Part shown: positions 1 to 10,729 of the stretch, piece by piece
Layout of the letters: every line of letters starts with the position of its first letter
Position numbering within the stretch: the first letter of the stretch is position 1
Source of the DNA: Penium margaritaceum
Lineage: Eukaryota > Streptophyta > Zygnematophyceae > Desmidiales > Peniaceae
Assembly (NCBI GenBank): GCA_023375785.1
Contig: SZWC01004865.1
Location: forward strand, 11,198 to 75,197
DNA length: 64,000 nucleotides
Direction of reading: 5' to 3'
Notes under the pieces: generated by a model
Database searches by the model: none
What the model was told of the DNA's origin: nothing
The model's input: the letters and a program-made list of their open reading frames with translations, nothing else
Translations under genes and position numbers: made by a program

Positions 1-309
1 TCTCTCCTCCCTCCTCCCCTGCCCTCTCCACTCCCACTTCCCATTGCAGGAGTGCAATCCTCACACGGTTTGAGGATTGGGAGTCACACCCAACCTCCTC
101 CATGCTATGCACATAAACTTCTCAATGCCCTCTCCCACCTCGCCACATTGCCACATCCCCAGACCGCAACATCACCACATTAAAAGACGGCCACAGACAC
201 AGTACCTCACCGGCTGCTCAACAGCTACAGCTCAGGAGCACAGCACGGCAAATGCACAGCACAGCAGAGCACACAAGATTCAGTTCCTGGTGTGGGTCAC
301 GCACACAAT
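1..309. other. Pyrimidine-rich flank with no gene
   Basis: No convincing coding region is seen. The sequence is rich in C and T and lies immediately downstream of the stop codon of the minus-strand gene at 310-3054, so it probably holds that gene's 3' untranslated region. Short open frames here overlap in several phases and have no recognisable motif. Confidence 0.4.
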
Positions 310-3054
310 CTAGCGCAAGGACGCCACACCAGCCTTTGCCTTCACTCGCTTCCTCCTCCCATTCAACGCTGCACCTCCGTCCTCCCCTCCACCATCTCCG
401 TGCACACTGCAACCCTTGCCGCCCCATCCCGCACCGACCTCCTCTCCCTCCCTCATTCGCTTTCGGGCGTCAGATCTACCCCCAAGGTCACCCGCCCGCC
501 TCACTTCCCTCCCCTCCTTTCCCTCCTGCTCACATCCCGCGACTGCGGCCTGCACGTTCCTTCTCTGCGGAAGCACTCTCCCTCCCTTCGCCTTCCCTCC
601 TCCACCAACGACCTCAGCTGCAACGTTGCCCTTGCTTGCCTTCTGCTGCTGCGGCTGCTGTTGTTGTTGCTGCTGCTGCTGTTGCGGGAGCCTACTGCTC
701 TGCAGCAGCAACCTTGCAGCAGCTCTGGTTGTTATGTTGCTAGTACCAGCTCCTGCTACAGCAGCAGGTGCCAGCAGCGTGAAGGCTCCTGCGTTCTCCT
801 TCTCTGCTTCGTCCACCACAGCAGTATGCTGCAGCAGCAGCTTGTCCGAAGGGGCCAAGTACTGGGAGGCAGGCGCAACTTTCTTCATGCGGTCGCAATT
901 CTCTTCCATCTCCTGCTGCTGCAGCCTCTTTGGCCCCTGGTTCTGCTGCTGCTGCTTCTGCTGCTGCTCCTGCCGCTGCTCGTGTGCCTTGAACATAGGA
1001 AGTTCGGATGGTCCTGCACTGGCACTCCTCGTGCGCGCTTTCTCTCCGCCTTCCACCGCCTTCCCTCGCTCTCGCCGCCGCCCTTCCCTCACCCCACCAA
1101 TCTGTCCTTCGACGGCCTCCGTGGCCCCAACTCCAAGCGGCAGGCCCCGCCGGTCTGTGATGCCATCGCTGGCCACAGGCGGTGCCGCTGCGGCAACAGC
1201 AGCAGCAGCATTTGCAGCAGTCAGCTTCTTGGCGATGTCGCAACAGCTGCCGTAGTGCGCCATGTTCCACGCACATGGCAGCCGCAGCTGCTTTGGCGCT
1301 TCCTGTTGCCCTTGCTCCCTCTTCGCCAGCACCGGCGGCTGTGGCGGCGACAGCTCTTGCTGCTGCATCCGCTGCTGCTGACGCTGCCGCCGCGCGCGCA
1401 GCGGGGAGAGCTGCGCCCGCTGCTCGTGCTCAGGCCGCACTTCCGCCTCCTTCACGTGCCGCTTCTCAGCATGCGGTCGTAGGGCATCTGGCCCTGCTCT
1501 CGCGTCGAGACGCGCCGCACCGCTCTGGCTCTCAAGCCCGGCTGCCGATCCTCCCTTCCTCGCATCTCCCTCCGCGCCTACTCCAGACTCGTCCGCCTGC
1601 TTCTTTTTACTCCCGGAGCTCCCGTCCTTCCCACCCTTGCGATTAAAGAGCACCAGACGATTCGCAGCAGCGGCAGCGGCAGCGTGTCCCCTTGCACGTG
1701 ACCGTAGCGGTGCCGCGTCCGCAACCGCAGCCGCAGCGGCGCCGGCGGCTGCGTCGGCAGCGGCGGCTGATGGAGAGTGACCGGGGCTCCGACAGGGCTC
1801 ACCGCCTGCATTAGTGCGCACCGTTCCTGCCGCTGCGTCGGGCCGCGAAGGGTCGCCATTCCGGTGATTTGCAGTGGTCCCGGGTCGCAGGAGCCGCTCG
1901 GCCGACTCCCCTCTCCCTGCCTCAGGACGCGGCGTCGCGTCCGCGCCGAGGCGACGGCGCCGCAGTGCCCCTGTCCCTGCTCTCGCGCGAGCCGCTGCCG
2001 CGGCTCGCATGTCTGCATCGACCGCCTCCCAGTATCGTTCGTAGTACTCTTCGGACTCCTCGTCCGCATCTGCCCACAAATCTTCGTCTCCCGCGTCGCG
2101 AAACTCGTCTTCTTCTTTGTCAGAGATCCACATCGAACTCTCACCCTCGTCGTCCTCCCCCTCCGAATCGCTTTCGTCCTCAGACCCATCGCCATCCTCC
2201 CCTTCCGCGTCGTGCTCCGGCGCGCGCCACGACCCGCTTCGCCGTTCGTTCAGGTACAAGTCGTCATCGCGCCGGCGGAAAGGCGCGTCCCACATGCGGT
2301 ACACGCTCTGGCTCTCGCCCTCGCTGTCTGCCGCGGGGCGCTCGTACTCGCCGTAGTCGAGGTGCCAGCCAACGCTGCCCTCCACGCCCGAGCTTTCACC
2401 GCTTTCTAAGCGAAGCTTCTGAGCAGCTTCCTGCTGCTCCAGCTCCTGCCTGAGGCTGTCCATCTGCACCTTGCAGTGCAGACGCCACGTCGACTCGCTC
2501 ACGAGTCGCCCGTCTCCCCGCGCAAGCCGCATGCACCGGTCGCACCGGCACAGCAACCGGGCGCCCTTCCACTGCACCGGAGCCCTCGCGACAGACGCGG
2601 GAGGGGTTAGGCTGTGACTGCTCCCGGCCTTTGCGGAGCGAGTCGCACGCGCAAGCAGATGCTGCTGCTGCCGCTGCTGCTGCCTCTGCGCAGCGATGAT
2701 TCGCGCCTCGCCCTCCCTTCGAGCGCGTTGCACAAGCTCTCGCGCTTCAGCCTCTTCCGTGATGTGCGCTTCCCACTGCACTCGGTGCACGCGCCGCCTG
2801 TGCCCTCCGCAGCGCACGCTACAGTCGCACAGTCGCGCTTCCTCGTGGCATAGTGGGATGCTGCCAGGAGTCAACAGAAGAGTTTGCTGGTGCGGCTTCG
2901 CTGGATGGTTCTCGCTAGGCCTCATTTGTGCCTGCTCCATGACAGCTGCTACCGCAGCAACTGCAGCGCCAACAGGAGCAGTAGCGGCAGCAGACACTGC
3001 AACAGCAGCAGCCGCTGCTGCCCCTTGGACAGCGGCTCCAGACCTTCTCTTCAT
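310..3054 (-). CDS. Hypothetical acidic protein with two Cys/His blocks and Gln/Ala tracts
   Basis: An uninterrupted 914-residue frame ending in TAG at 310-312. I start it at the ATG at 3054; the frame also extends six codons further to a TTG. I do not recognise the family. Near residues 69-98 there is a block with CDCSVRC followed by W-x2-H, and near 169-194 a second with CRCDRC followed by W-x2-H. They look like a paired zinc-binding motif and loosely recall the CPCxxC blocks of some plant transposase-associated domains, but I cannot assign them. Residues about 250-340 are strongly acidic (long D/E/S runs), then come Ala-rich stretches, basic patches and a poly-Gln run near residue 840. The rest is low complexity. 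The overlapping plus-strand frames lack such motifs. This is the only long intact frame in the window, so it is the best host-gene candidate; introns cannot be judged. A domesticated transposon protein is possible. Confidence 0.45.
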   Translation of the reverse strand: MKRRSGAAVQGAAAAAAVAVSAAATAPVGAAVAAVAAVMEQAQMRPSENHPAKPHQQTLLLTPGSIPLCHEEARLCDCSVRCGGHRRRVHRVQWEAHITEEAEARELVQRARREGEARIIAAQRQQQRQQQHLLARATRSAKAGSSHSLTPPASVARAPVQWKGARLLCRCDRCMRLARGDGRLVSESTWRLHCKVQMDSLRQELEQQEAAQKLRLESGESSGVEGSVGWHLDYGEYERPAADSEGESQSVYRMWDAPFRRRDDDLYLNERRSGSWRAPEHDAEGEDGDGSEDESDSEGEDDEGESSMWISDKEEDEFRDAGDEDLWADADEESEEYYERYWEAVDADMRAAAAARARAGTGALRRRRLGADATPRPEAGRGESAERLLRPGTTANHRNGDPSRPDAAAGTVRTNAGGEPCRSPGHSPSAAAADAAAGAAAAAVADAAPLRSRARGHAAAAAAANRLVLFNRKGGKDGSSGSKKKQADESGVGAEGDARKGGSAAGLESQSGAARLDARAGPDALRPHAEKRHVKEAEVRPEHEQRAQLSPLRARRQRQQQRMQQQELSPPQPPVLAKREQGQQEAPKQLRLPCAWNMAHYGSCCDIAKKLTAANAAAAVAAAAPPVASDGITDRRGLPLGVGATEAVEGQIGGVREGRRRERGKAVEGGEKARTRSASAGPSELPMFKAHEQRQEQQQKQQQQNQGPKRLQQQEMEENCDRMKKVAPASQYLAPSDKLLLQHTAVVDEAEKENAGAFTLLAPAAVAGAGTSNITTRAAARLLLQSSRLPQQQQQQQQQQPQQQKASKGNVAAEVVGGGGKAKGGRVLPQRRNVQAAVAGCEQEGKEGREVRRAGDLGGRSDARKRMREGEEVGAGWGGKGCSVHGDGGGEDGGAALNGRRKRVKAKAGVASLR

Positions 3055-4380
3055 GGAGGGGTCGCCACTCAAGGTTGTCGGGAAAGGTGAGTTTTTCCTC
3101 GTGCTAACGAGCGTTGGGTTGCCCGCCTGCCACCTTCTTCGTCATCAATGCCGCGCCAGACCGCTTGCTTGTGTCGCGGGATGGGAGATGCAGCTGGGCT
3201 GAAGCGGTAATGATGTGACGCTGTCTGTAAGTTTAGGCCGCGGTGATGTCAGCAGCACAATGCTCCAGCGCTGCGATTGGTCGGCCTCGCGCTGCACTGG
3301 TCGAAGCGGACGCCTCAGAACGGTGTGAAGCGGCGAGTGGTCTGAAGATGGCGAATGGGAACGGGAGGGTCGGGGCGGAGGGAGCCCCCTCTTCCCTTCC
3401 CACCTTTCGGCAACGGGTTTGGGATGTAGAGGTTGGTCGTTTGTCGTGGCCGATGGAGATGCTGCTGCGTAGCGCATTACGGGGCTTTCTTGCGTTGATC
3501 TTCAAGGCTACTTCTGCCACTCGGCAAGAAGCGCAAGCTTCCACCTGCGTGCCTTGTCCGCCCTGCCGCTCACACTCTCTTGCCGATAAGACACGCTTCA
3601 CGCTTACTGAGCAGCCGATAATAGCACTACCCCGCGAGTCCAGGCCCTGCACTGCTTTGGACGAATCGCGCACTCCCCACACCCGCCTGCTTGTATCGCC
3701 TGGGGCTGCATGGATGGCGCTCGAAGCGCCGACCGAGACGCGCTGCGTCCAACCTGCTGACCTTGCTATTTCGAACACCCGAAAAAACGCTGAGGGCGCC
3801 GCCGCCTAGCACAAGCTGAGAGTTCAACCCAAGATTGTATTTGCNACCTGCGTGCCTTGTCCGCCCTGCCGCTCACACTCTCTTGCCGATAAGACACGCT
3901 TCACGCTTACTGAGCAGCCGATAATAGCACTACCCCGCGAGTCCAGGCCCTGCACTGCTTTGGACGAATCGCGCACTTCCCACACCCGCCTGCTTGTATC
4001 GCCTGGGGCTGCATGGATGGCGCTCGAAGCGCCAACCGAGACGCGCTGCGTCCAACCTGCTGACCTTGCTATTTCGAACACCCGAAAAAACGCTGAGGGC
4101 GCCGCCGCCTAGCACAAGCTGAGAGTTCAACCCAAGATTGTATTTGCAAATCCGCGCCATCGCACCATCGGACGGCCCTGACGCGCTTTTGCGAGCGATT
4201 TCCAAACCGTTTCACTGCCGTCAAGGACGAGCCAGGCCGGCCCAGAGCGCTGCCGGTTTGAACCTCTGAATGGGTTTGGCGGTGCGCAGTTTCAAAAGCC
4301 AGAGATTGCCATCCCTCATGGGTTCGAGCGACTGTCGCCCACATTTTCATCTACACCTGAAGATTCAATGCTTATCAAAC
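3055..4380. other. Upstream region of the minus-strand gene, no recognised gene
   Basis: This stretch lies upstream of the gene at 310-3054 and should carry its promoter and 5' leader. Frames of about 180 residues are open on both strands around 3233-3809, but neither shows a known motif and they mask one another, so I do not call a gene. Part of the stretch is duplicated around a single undetermined base at 3845. Confidence 0.35.
3543..4147. repeat. 302-bp direct duplication flanking a one-base gap (assembly overlap)
   Basis: Bases 3543-3844 and 3846-4147 are the same 302-bp sequence with two single-base differences that I can see. They are separated only by the undetermined base at 3845. 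The exact abutment to the gap argues for two contig ends that overlap but were not merged, probably carrying two alleles, rather than a biological tandem duplication. Confidence 0.85.
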
Positions 4381-5078
4381 CAGGTGATCCTTCGCTCTCA
4401 AGTTATGGAAGTCATTTGCTCGGGGTGGGAAAACTGTAAATGATTTCATTACCTGTATAAAAAACATTAAATTTTATTTTCATTTTTTCCCCATGTTATT
4501 CATGGCTAAGACCATCCTAACCATGTACATGCTAATAGTAGTTTACCATGAAACCATAAAGACTTGGTCGTACAAAGCTTATGCAGCCAAAAAGACTAGT
4601 TACTCTATTTCTTAATTTTAAACACCAAATTTACTATTTAATATCTTTATCATGCAAAGGGAGGCAAGATTATACGCAATTGGGAAAATTCTCAGCCTCA
4701 TTATTGCATATGAAGTGATGCAAGGCAGACTCTTTGTGCACGCAGAGTTATGGAGCTCTTTTCAACGTACGTGAATGTAAGAGTACGATTCAATTCCGAA
4801 ACCCGAGACAATCATATGTGCTTGTCATGGTTGTATGTGAGAAAACCACACATCGAGTTTTAAGCATGTACATCATGTACGACCAGTCTCAAAGAAAACA
4901 CTATTCCGACATAATCATCCATGTTCAAATGCGCGTTGCTTGAGCAAACACATGCACGCCCGAGCAACTCAAGCAACAAGTGAGTGCACAACGAGTTTCG
5001 ATCAACCATATCAAACTAGATATCCTAGGCTGTACATGCAATTCATGTAAAACGATGCATGTGGAAAGGTCTAAGTAC
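4381..5078. other. AT-rich spacer, no gene seen
   Basis: Base composition drops abruptly to AT-rich. No frame, RNA gene or repeat is recognised. The AT-rich character resumes at 30155 beyond the nested elements and again after 38821, which suggests these three pieces were once contiguous and were split by the insertions of B and D. Confidence 0.4.
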
Positions 5079-5720
5079 TATTGTGTTTTTTTACGTTCCC
5101 GTCGACCTAGACAGTTTACAGTGACCACTTGGCCGTTTACATACTCGTGCAGATCCCTGATACGGACCCTAGAGGCACCAATGCGTCATCTGGTGGCGGA
5201 CTACTATCCTGGAGCTGACTGACGACCGTTCCAGAGCTTCGGACGCTACCCGCGACCTACTGCAGTTTTTCTGCAGCACACAGGAGTTTATCGGTGGACT
5301 AGCCGTGGACCTCATTTGCATGTTTTTGTATTGTGTGTCCACATCTTGATGTCGTATGCATGCATGTGACCAGTCGTAGCGTCCGACTTTTGATTTTGCA
5401 CGTCTAGGTTCAAACAGTGTAGCATTCTTACATGTCTGCGCAATGTTACGGCCAAACAGTGGTTTTGGGCCTGTTTTACAACAGATCTTGCACTGCCGCG
5501 TGTGACACCCGCCGTGCGCCGCGGCACGTACTTATGCCATGGACTTATCATTTTTCATTTCTCTCTTCAAATGCTATTGAAGCATTTTGACACTTTGCCT
5601 TGTGTCTCCTAGCCAGACCCTTGCCGACGCGTGCACGACTTGTGACTGTCGTCACTTTATGACTTGGCACTGACGCCCAGTCAGCGGCTGTGTCGCTAGG
5701 AAGCTTCCACGCATCTTCTC
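5079..5720 (+). repeat. 5' LTR of element B
   Basis: It is homologous along its length to the LTR at 29511-30154, for example in the segments after the ACGTTCC near 5092 and around 5280-5310. It begins TATTGTG where the partner has TGTTGTG. It ends in CATCTTCTC, and its final A has been displaced to 23035 by the insertion of element A directly behind base 5720. The last five bases, TTCTC, are the left copy of A's target duplication. Confidence 0.85.
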
Positions 5721-6357
5721 TGTTGTGATTTGCGACGTTCTTATACAGTCTACTGTGACCACTCCGCCGTGTCCATACTTGTGGAGATCCCTGACGCGGG
5801 CCCTAGTGACACTGGTGCGACGACTGGCGGCGGACTACCAGCTTGGAGCTCGCCGACTACCGTTCCAGAGCCCCGGACACTGTCGGGACTCCCTGCTGTT
5901 TTTTCTGCAGCTTGCAGGATTCTTTTGGGCGGACTGGCCATGAGCCCGATTTGCATGTTTTTGCATTGTGTGTCCACTTTTTGATGATGGATGCATGCAC
6001 GTGACCAGTTGGTGCGTCCGTCTAGTGATCTTGCAAGTCTAGGTTCAGACGGCGTAGCATTCCGACATGTGTGCGCAGAGTTATGGCCAAAACAGTGGGT
6101 TTGGGCTAGTTTTAGGACAGCTGTTGGACCGTCGCGTGCGACACCCGTTGTGCGCTGCGGCAGGTATTTATGCCATGGACCTGTCATTTGTCAGCTCTCT
6201 CTGCAAATGCTATTGAAGCATTCAAACACTTTGCCTTGTGTCCCGTAGCCAAACTCTTGCCGTTGCGTGCACGATTTGTGACTGTCGTCAACGTCTGATC
6301 AGCCACTGACGCCTGGTCAACAAGAGTGTTGCTAGAAAGCTTATGTGCATCTTCTCA
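5721..6357 (+). repeat. 5' LTR of element A
   Basis: 637 bp, starting TGTTGTG and ending TCTTCTCA, immediately followed by a primer-binding-site-like sequence. It matches the LTR at 22396-23029 more closely than the B LTRs. A TATTTAT sequence near 6165-6172 could be the promoter TATA element. Confidence 0.85.
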
Positions 6358-6369
6358 TGGTATCATAGT
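6358..6369 (+). promoter_or_regulatory. Degenerate primer binding site of element A
   Basis: TGGTATCATAGT directly abuts the 5' LTR. It differs in two bases from TGGTATCAGAGC, the complement of the 3' end of plant initiator methionine tRNA. The intact version is present in element B at 23036. Confidence 0.75.
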
Positions 6370-7211
6370 AGTGAGACAGTTCTCACTGAGCTGCGCAGCA
6401 GAGACGCAACAGAGCAGCAGCAGTGAGAGTGAGCGCTACAACAGATCCACAGGGATCTGTCAAAAACAGCCGTTCGCCGTCGACGCAGCCCACACCGATC
6501 ACGTGAGATTGTAGCAACGACGTTGCCACCGTGCCTGTAGCAGCATAGCAGCAGAGCGGCAATAGCAGTAGCATCGTAGCAGCCGCTACAGCAGTGCGTA
6601 GCGGCTGCAATGTGTACAACCGCCGTCCGCAGCCGCAGCAGTGGTCGCGGCAAGAACAACATAGCGGCAGCAGCGGCGGCAGTAGTAGAGTAGCAGGAGC
6701 GGCGGCAATAGTAGCGCAGCAGCAGCAGCGGCACCCGCGACCGCAATAGCAGAGCAGCAGCAACTGTAGCAACAGTAGCGCAGTAGCAGCAGTTGCAACA
6801 GCGTGCGGCGGCGGCAGCGAGCAGTAGCCGGAGCGCGCAGTAACAGTAGTAGCGGCATTGTGTAGCCGCTGTTGCCACTACTGCGCATGCAGCTACGCAA
6901 CTGCTGCGGTAGGTGACAGCATAGCTACAGCAACAGCTGAGCAAAAGTTGATGCACAGCTTCCGCGAAGCTTCCGCGTAGCCGCTGCGGAGCAGCTGCTC
7001 GCTCGCGCAGAACCGCGAAAAGAAAGGGGGAGTCGAGCTGACATCAACATTTTTGCTTGCTGACGTCATCAGGTCGTGCTGACATCAGCAACCACCAGCT
7101 GACATGAGCACCATACTTCGCAAAGTTTTAGGCCGGACAGTAAAAAATTACGAGTGTCTCAACTCTTTGAGAAACGCTGATGCTTTTGCAATCTGACAAA
7201 AGCGTCGACCT
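6370..7211 (+). other. CAG/TAG-rich leader of element A, copy 1
   Basis: Untranslated leader between primer site and gag. About 6520-6960 is a low-complexity run of CAG, CAA, TAG and CGG triplets. A purine-rich patch near 7018-7035 is followed by four evenly spaced palindromes. Cys- and Leu-rich frames on the opposite strand are shadows of the triplet run. Confidence 0.7.
7037..7109 (+). promoter_or_regulatory. Array of four TGACGTCA-like palindromes in the leader (A copy 1)
   Basis: Four related 12-mers begin at 7037, 7059, 7078 and 7098: GCTGACATCAAC, GCTGACGTCATC, GCTGACATCAGC and GCTGACATGAGC. The ideal form GCTGACGTCAGC is a perfect palindrome with a bZIP/CRE-type core. The same positions and the same 22-, 19- and 20-bp spacing recur in copy 2 and in element B. 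The function is unknown. Confidence 0.65.
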
Positions 7212-8733
7212 GTCGACCCATACTAAGAGGCGACATAAACTCGTTTGAAAACAAGGGGAAGGGGACAAGTGATTCCTCCTCCTCTTCTCTTGGGGTCATG
7301 AGTCTACGCTCAAAGGCCATTGAGGACCTGCGAAGCAAGCAGGATGAGATGCATCGCCTACAATGGGAGTAGGCTGATGCCATCCGCACGCTGTCTGAGC
7401 TTTTGCGTGCCCAGTCCACGGTCCCACGATAGGTTTTCGAGGGAGCTACCGGCGTCGCGGTCTCTACACAGCAGTCGGCTCAGGCACCCGTGAGAGAAAC
7501 TAGACCTGATCCACCACCTCCTGACCTCGTGGATGATGATCCATCCATGCCGGGCATGACAGGCGACTCCCGGATCATGAGATTCGCGTTCTTCAGGAGC
7601 GCCTCCGCCAGCTGCAGACGGGCACCAGATCTCCCCGGTTTCCTCCGATATGATCGTCACTCAACTATCCCGTTGACTATCCCCTTCCAGAATTCTTCCC
7701 CGTCCCTCTTCCTCCTCGGCCTGCAGTTGCTCTCCGCACGGAGCAGCAACCCTAGGAATTTGAAACACCACCTCCAGGTTACATCATTGAGGACGGATTC
7801 GACTGGTGGGAGATCCTCTTTCAGGTTTGGGCTACTTTAGAGACAATGTGGCCCTATTACCACAGCCCGTATCACCCTACAGACCAAGCACAAGTGCTGG
7901 CGGCAGCCAGGGCGATGCGCGGACTCCTCTATGCCATGCCACCCGAGATCGTAATCGATGTCCCCCCCTTCCTTGGCGAGGTCGGCACAAGCACTGGCGC
8001 CGATTCACGCGGAGGTTGGGATCTGGCCTTATCCTTGCTAGCCGCAAAGATGCACGCCACTCGTGTAGCACACATTCATTCCTTCCACTCTCTCCGTCAG
8101 GGGCCTGCAGAGCCTGCAGCCGATTACTGGCGACGCGCCATGCGCATCTACATGCGCCTTGGGACCTCAGGAGGCACACAGTTGTGGGCGCTCCGTACGA
8201 TGATGCTCGGAGTTCGCCTTGAGTACACTGACATCTTCACACAGTGTAGCGACACTGTCCTTGAGCCCTTTTCAGCCACTCTGCAGCTTCTCCCCTGGGG
8301 GCACCAGCTCTTCCACCAGGTGACTTCAGCCCGCGAGGCAGACGTGGCCCATCAGGGGACTTATCTTGCTGCAGTAGGCATCGCATCACCACCATCTTCG
8401 CTCCTGCAATCTCCTTCTTCATCAACAATCACGTCCTCATCTTCCTTGTCCTCTTAGGCCCCGCCCACACCCACTCAGCCACAGGGTGTTACAGGAGCAA
8501 CTCAGGGGAAGAAGAAGAAGAAGGGGAAGCGTGGATCAGGTCAGCAGCAGTCACAGCAGCAGTCATCATCCGGTGGTAGCAGTGGACGTTCCGTTCACTG
8601 CTACAACTGTGGAGGCGCCCATCGCTACACCGAATGCCAACAGCCACTCGACTGGGCGCGGATTACTTGTGGGCTCCAGGTTGCGCATGCCCTTTGCTCC
8701 ACGTCTAGCACGTCATCCTCGCCATCCTCCTGA
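7212..8733 (+). pseudogene. gag: gag of element A, copy 1 (broken)
   Basis: Remains of the capsid/nucleocapsid gene, which in copia elements packages the RNA into cytoplasmic virus-like particles. The start region aligns with copy 2 but both initiator ATGs are lost. A clear capsid-like segment is open at 7846-8457 (starting MWPYYHSPYHP) and ends in TAG. The nucleocapsid zinc knuckle lies in the same frame near 8599 and reads CYNCGGAHRYTEC, with spacing CX2CX3HX4C, one residue shorter than the usual CX2CX4HX4C. A Lys-rich tract precedes it. At least one other stop, a CAG-to-TAG change near 7371, is inferred by comparison with copy 2. Confidence 0.75.
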
Positions 8734-10009
8734 CGCGTGGCGGCCACGACTGCAACTGTTCGCACTCATGAGCGGCAAGTAGCAGTGATCCGGACCCACG
8801 CGACCGCACCATCGCTGAACCCCGACACCTTCTGGCGCTTCGCTTTTAGGGAGGTGCAAGTGTGTTGTCATCGTCGGGTGGTCCACAGACTATCTGTCTG
8901 TCCCTTCCTGTGGCTCGTGACGATGCATGTGGGGGAGCACAGTAAGCATGTGATGATGATGGGCCTGACTGTATCGATTGGGTTCATGAGTCTCATCTTT
9001 GTGCCCTGAGTCGATCCTCGCCACTGACGGCTCAGCGTCCCTATGATGCTGAGTGTTCCATTGCCCGTTGTACAGTGACGTCCACCAGTCGGACTCCGGT
9101 GGCACTTGGATCATCGATTCTGGTGCCACTCATCACATGACGTGTCGTCGTAGTGATTTTGCTGTTCTCGGTCCTGTGACGTCTATCCGTTCCGTCCGTA
9201 CAGGCTCTTGTCAGTCCTTGCGAGTCCATGGTGTTGGGGTTGTATGTTTCGACGGTCCGTCTGGCCCCTTGTACCTTTCCGACGTGTTGTTTGTGCCTGA
9301 TCTTGAACTCAGCCTGCTTTCTGTGCGTGCATGCACACTGATGGGTCTCTTTGTGGAGCATACTGCAGACTCAGCGACTGTGACTGCTACTGACACTCAC
9401 AGTGTTGTCCTTCATGCTTAAGTCGTAGATGACCTGTATGGTGTCTCTCAGATCTCCTCCACTTTCTCTCCTTCCTCCTCCGGTTGGGTCTTTGTCATTG
9501 GTGTTATATTTCCGGAACTCCAGCGGTTGCTTCATTGCCGTCTGTGTCACGTGGACTCCGATACTGTGTCGAAGCTCATTCGGACACAGCCAGCTCTCGG
9601 TCTTGACGCGGCTTCTTTCGAGAAGCCACCCAAGACCGACTCTCTCTTCTGCACTCAGGAGAAGATGCACCGATGCACCTACCCTGACTATCGTTCCCGA
9701 GCGCTTTGGCCTCTTGAGCTAGTTGACTCAGACCTTCTGGGTCCTCTTCTGGTCGAGTCCCTATCTGATCGGGGCCGGTATGTTCTGACTCTGAGTGATG
9801 ACTTTACTCGGATGCGGTGGGTCTACAACCTGCGTCAAAAGAGCGACGCCGCCCTTGCAGTTCGACTATAGTTAGTGATGGCTGAGCGTCAGTCACGTCA
9901 CACGCTACATGCTTTTCGCTCGGATCGCGGGAGTGAGTTCCTTAGCGAGATGGACATATTCTTTGCTGAGCACGGGAGTTTTCACCAGGTCTCCGCTCCT
10001 GCTACCCCT
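8734..10009 (+). pseudogene. pol: Protease and integrase of element A copy 1, 5' part
   Basis: The retroviral-type aspartic protease motif DSGATHHM is intact near 9115-9140. The gag-pre-integrase and zinc-binding His/Cys residues follow near 9530-9680 (LLH...H, then LFC), although the first Cys is changed. Of the catalytic DDE triad, the first Asp lies in VDSDLLGPL near 9725 and the second in RSDRG near 9920. Frames break at TAA near 9419 and TAG near 9869. The gene stops at CCCCT (10005-10009), where element C is inserted, and resumes at 15858. Protease and gag are in different frames here although they share one frame in element B. Confidence 0.8.
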
Positions 10010-10456
10010 TGTTATGTTCTGTGTATGCCCCTGGTCCAATCAGCGGAAGATTTAGACTCGGTATGCACTGCGCTTGTAGCGCAAGTCCCCCAACGACATG
10101 CAAGAGAGGCTGAGAGAGACAAGGCATGCACTACTCATCCTTGTGGAGTAAGTCCCCTTGGTCTACTCTTGGTAGTGTACCTGGTGCANNNNNNNNNNNN
10201 NNNNNNNNNNNNNNNNNNNNNNNNNNNNNNNNNNNNNNNNNNNNNNNNNNNNNNNNNNNNNNNCTCCTGCTACCCCTTGTTATGTTCTGTGTATGCCCCT
10301 GGTCCAATCAGCGGAAGATTTAGACTCGGTATGCACTGCGCTTGTAGCGCAAGTCCCCCAACGACATGCAAGAGAGGCTGAGAGAGACAAGGCATGCACT
10401 ACTCATCCTTGTGGAGTAAGTCCCCTTGGTCTACTCTTGGTAGTGAACCTGGTGCA
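9996..10456. repeat. 193-bp direct duplication flanking the 75-base gap (assembly overlap)
   Basis: Bases 9996-10188 and 10264-10456 are the same sequence with one difference that I can see. Both include the junction between integrase of A and the start of element C. The gap at 10189-10263 separates them exactly, so this is most simply an unmerged contig overlap. The true 5' LTR of C is then a single 759-bp unit. Confidence 0.85.
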
Positions 10457-10479
10457 TGCTCCTTAGGACAACTTCCTAC

Positions 10480-10552
10480 AACTTAGTGGGTGAAGGCGTC
10501 ATCTTGCAAGCGAGAGGTTCGGGGTCAAATCCTCCCAGGACCAAATTTTCTT
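10480..10552 (+). other. tRNA/SINE-head-like block in the 5' LTR of C
   Basis: An A-box-like stretch (ACTTAGTGG near 10481) is followed about 40 bp later by a B-box-like GGGTCAAATCC near 10522 and by CCCAGGACCA. The 3' LTR copy at 15300 is closer to tRNA consensus. The acceptor stem does not pair and the anticodon loop is missing, so it is not a functional tRNA gene. It could act as an internal RNA polymerase III promoter or be the remains of a captured SINE. Confidence 0.5.
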
Positions 10553-10722
10553 TATGACCATAAAGGGCCAAGGAAGCTTCCTGGAAGCCTCTAAGGTCCA
10601 AGGTGGATCAAGCGCCACTTGGCGGTCACAGAGGGTGCCATGTCATCAAAGCTGATGACACTGTCTAGGGTAGCCTTGGGGGAGGTCCCTCCAAGGAGCC
10701 ATTGGGAGCACTGACCAGAGAC

Positions 10723-10729
10723 TATATAA
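10723..10729 (+). promoter_or_regulatory. TATA box in the 5' LTR of C
   Basis: TATATAA about 310 bp before the LTR end. The same element is at 15544-15550 in the 3' LTR. Transcription would start shortly downstream and define the R region. Confidence 0.6.

Noticed and set aside
292-1482. 396-codon plus-strand frame
   Set aside because: It is a mirror of the minus-strand gene at 310-3054 in a CAG-rich region and lacks motifs.
3233-3809. Genes of about 180 codons on both strands upstream of the candidate host gene
   Set aside because: Both strands are open over the same GC-rich stretch and neither translation shows a motif or a compositional sign of coding.
5711-5730. Two-LTR circle junction
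   Set aside because: The two abutting LTRs are different subtypes and the TTCTC duplication at 5716 and 23030 explains the junction as a nested insertion.
6363-6956. Cys/Leu/Ala-rich frames on the minus strand over triplet tracts (also 23041-23578, 16077-16338, 58186-58821, 59017-59394)
   Set aside because: They arise from CAG/TAG triplet runs in retrotransposon leaders, are open in several phases and have no domain.
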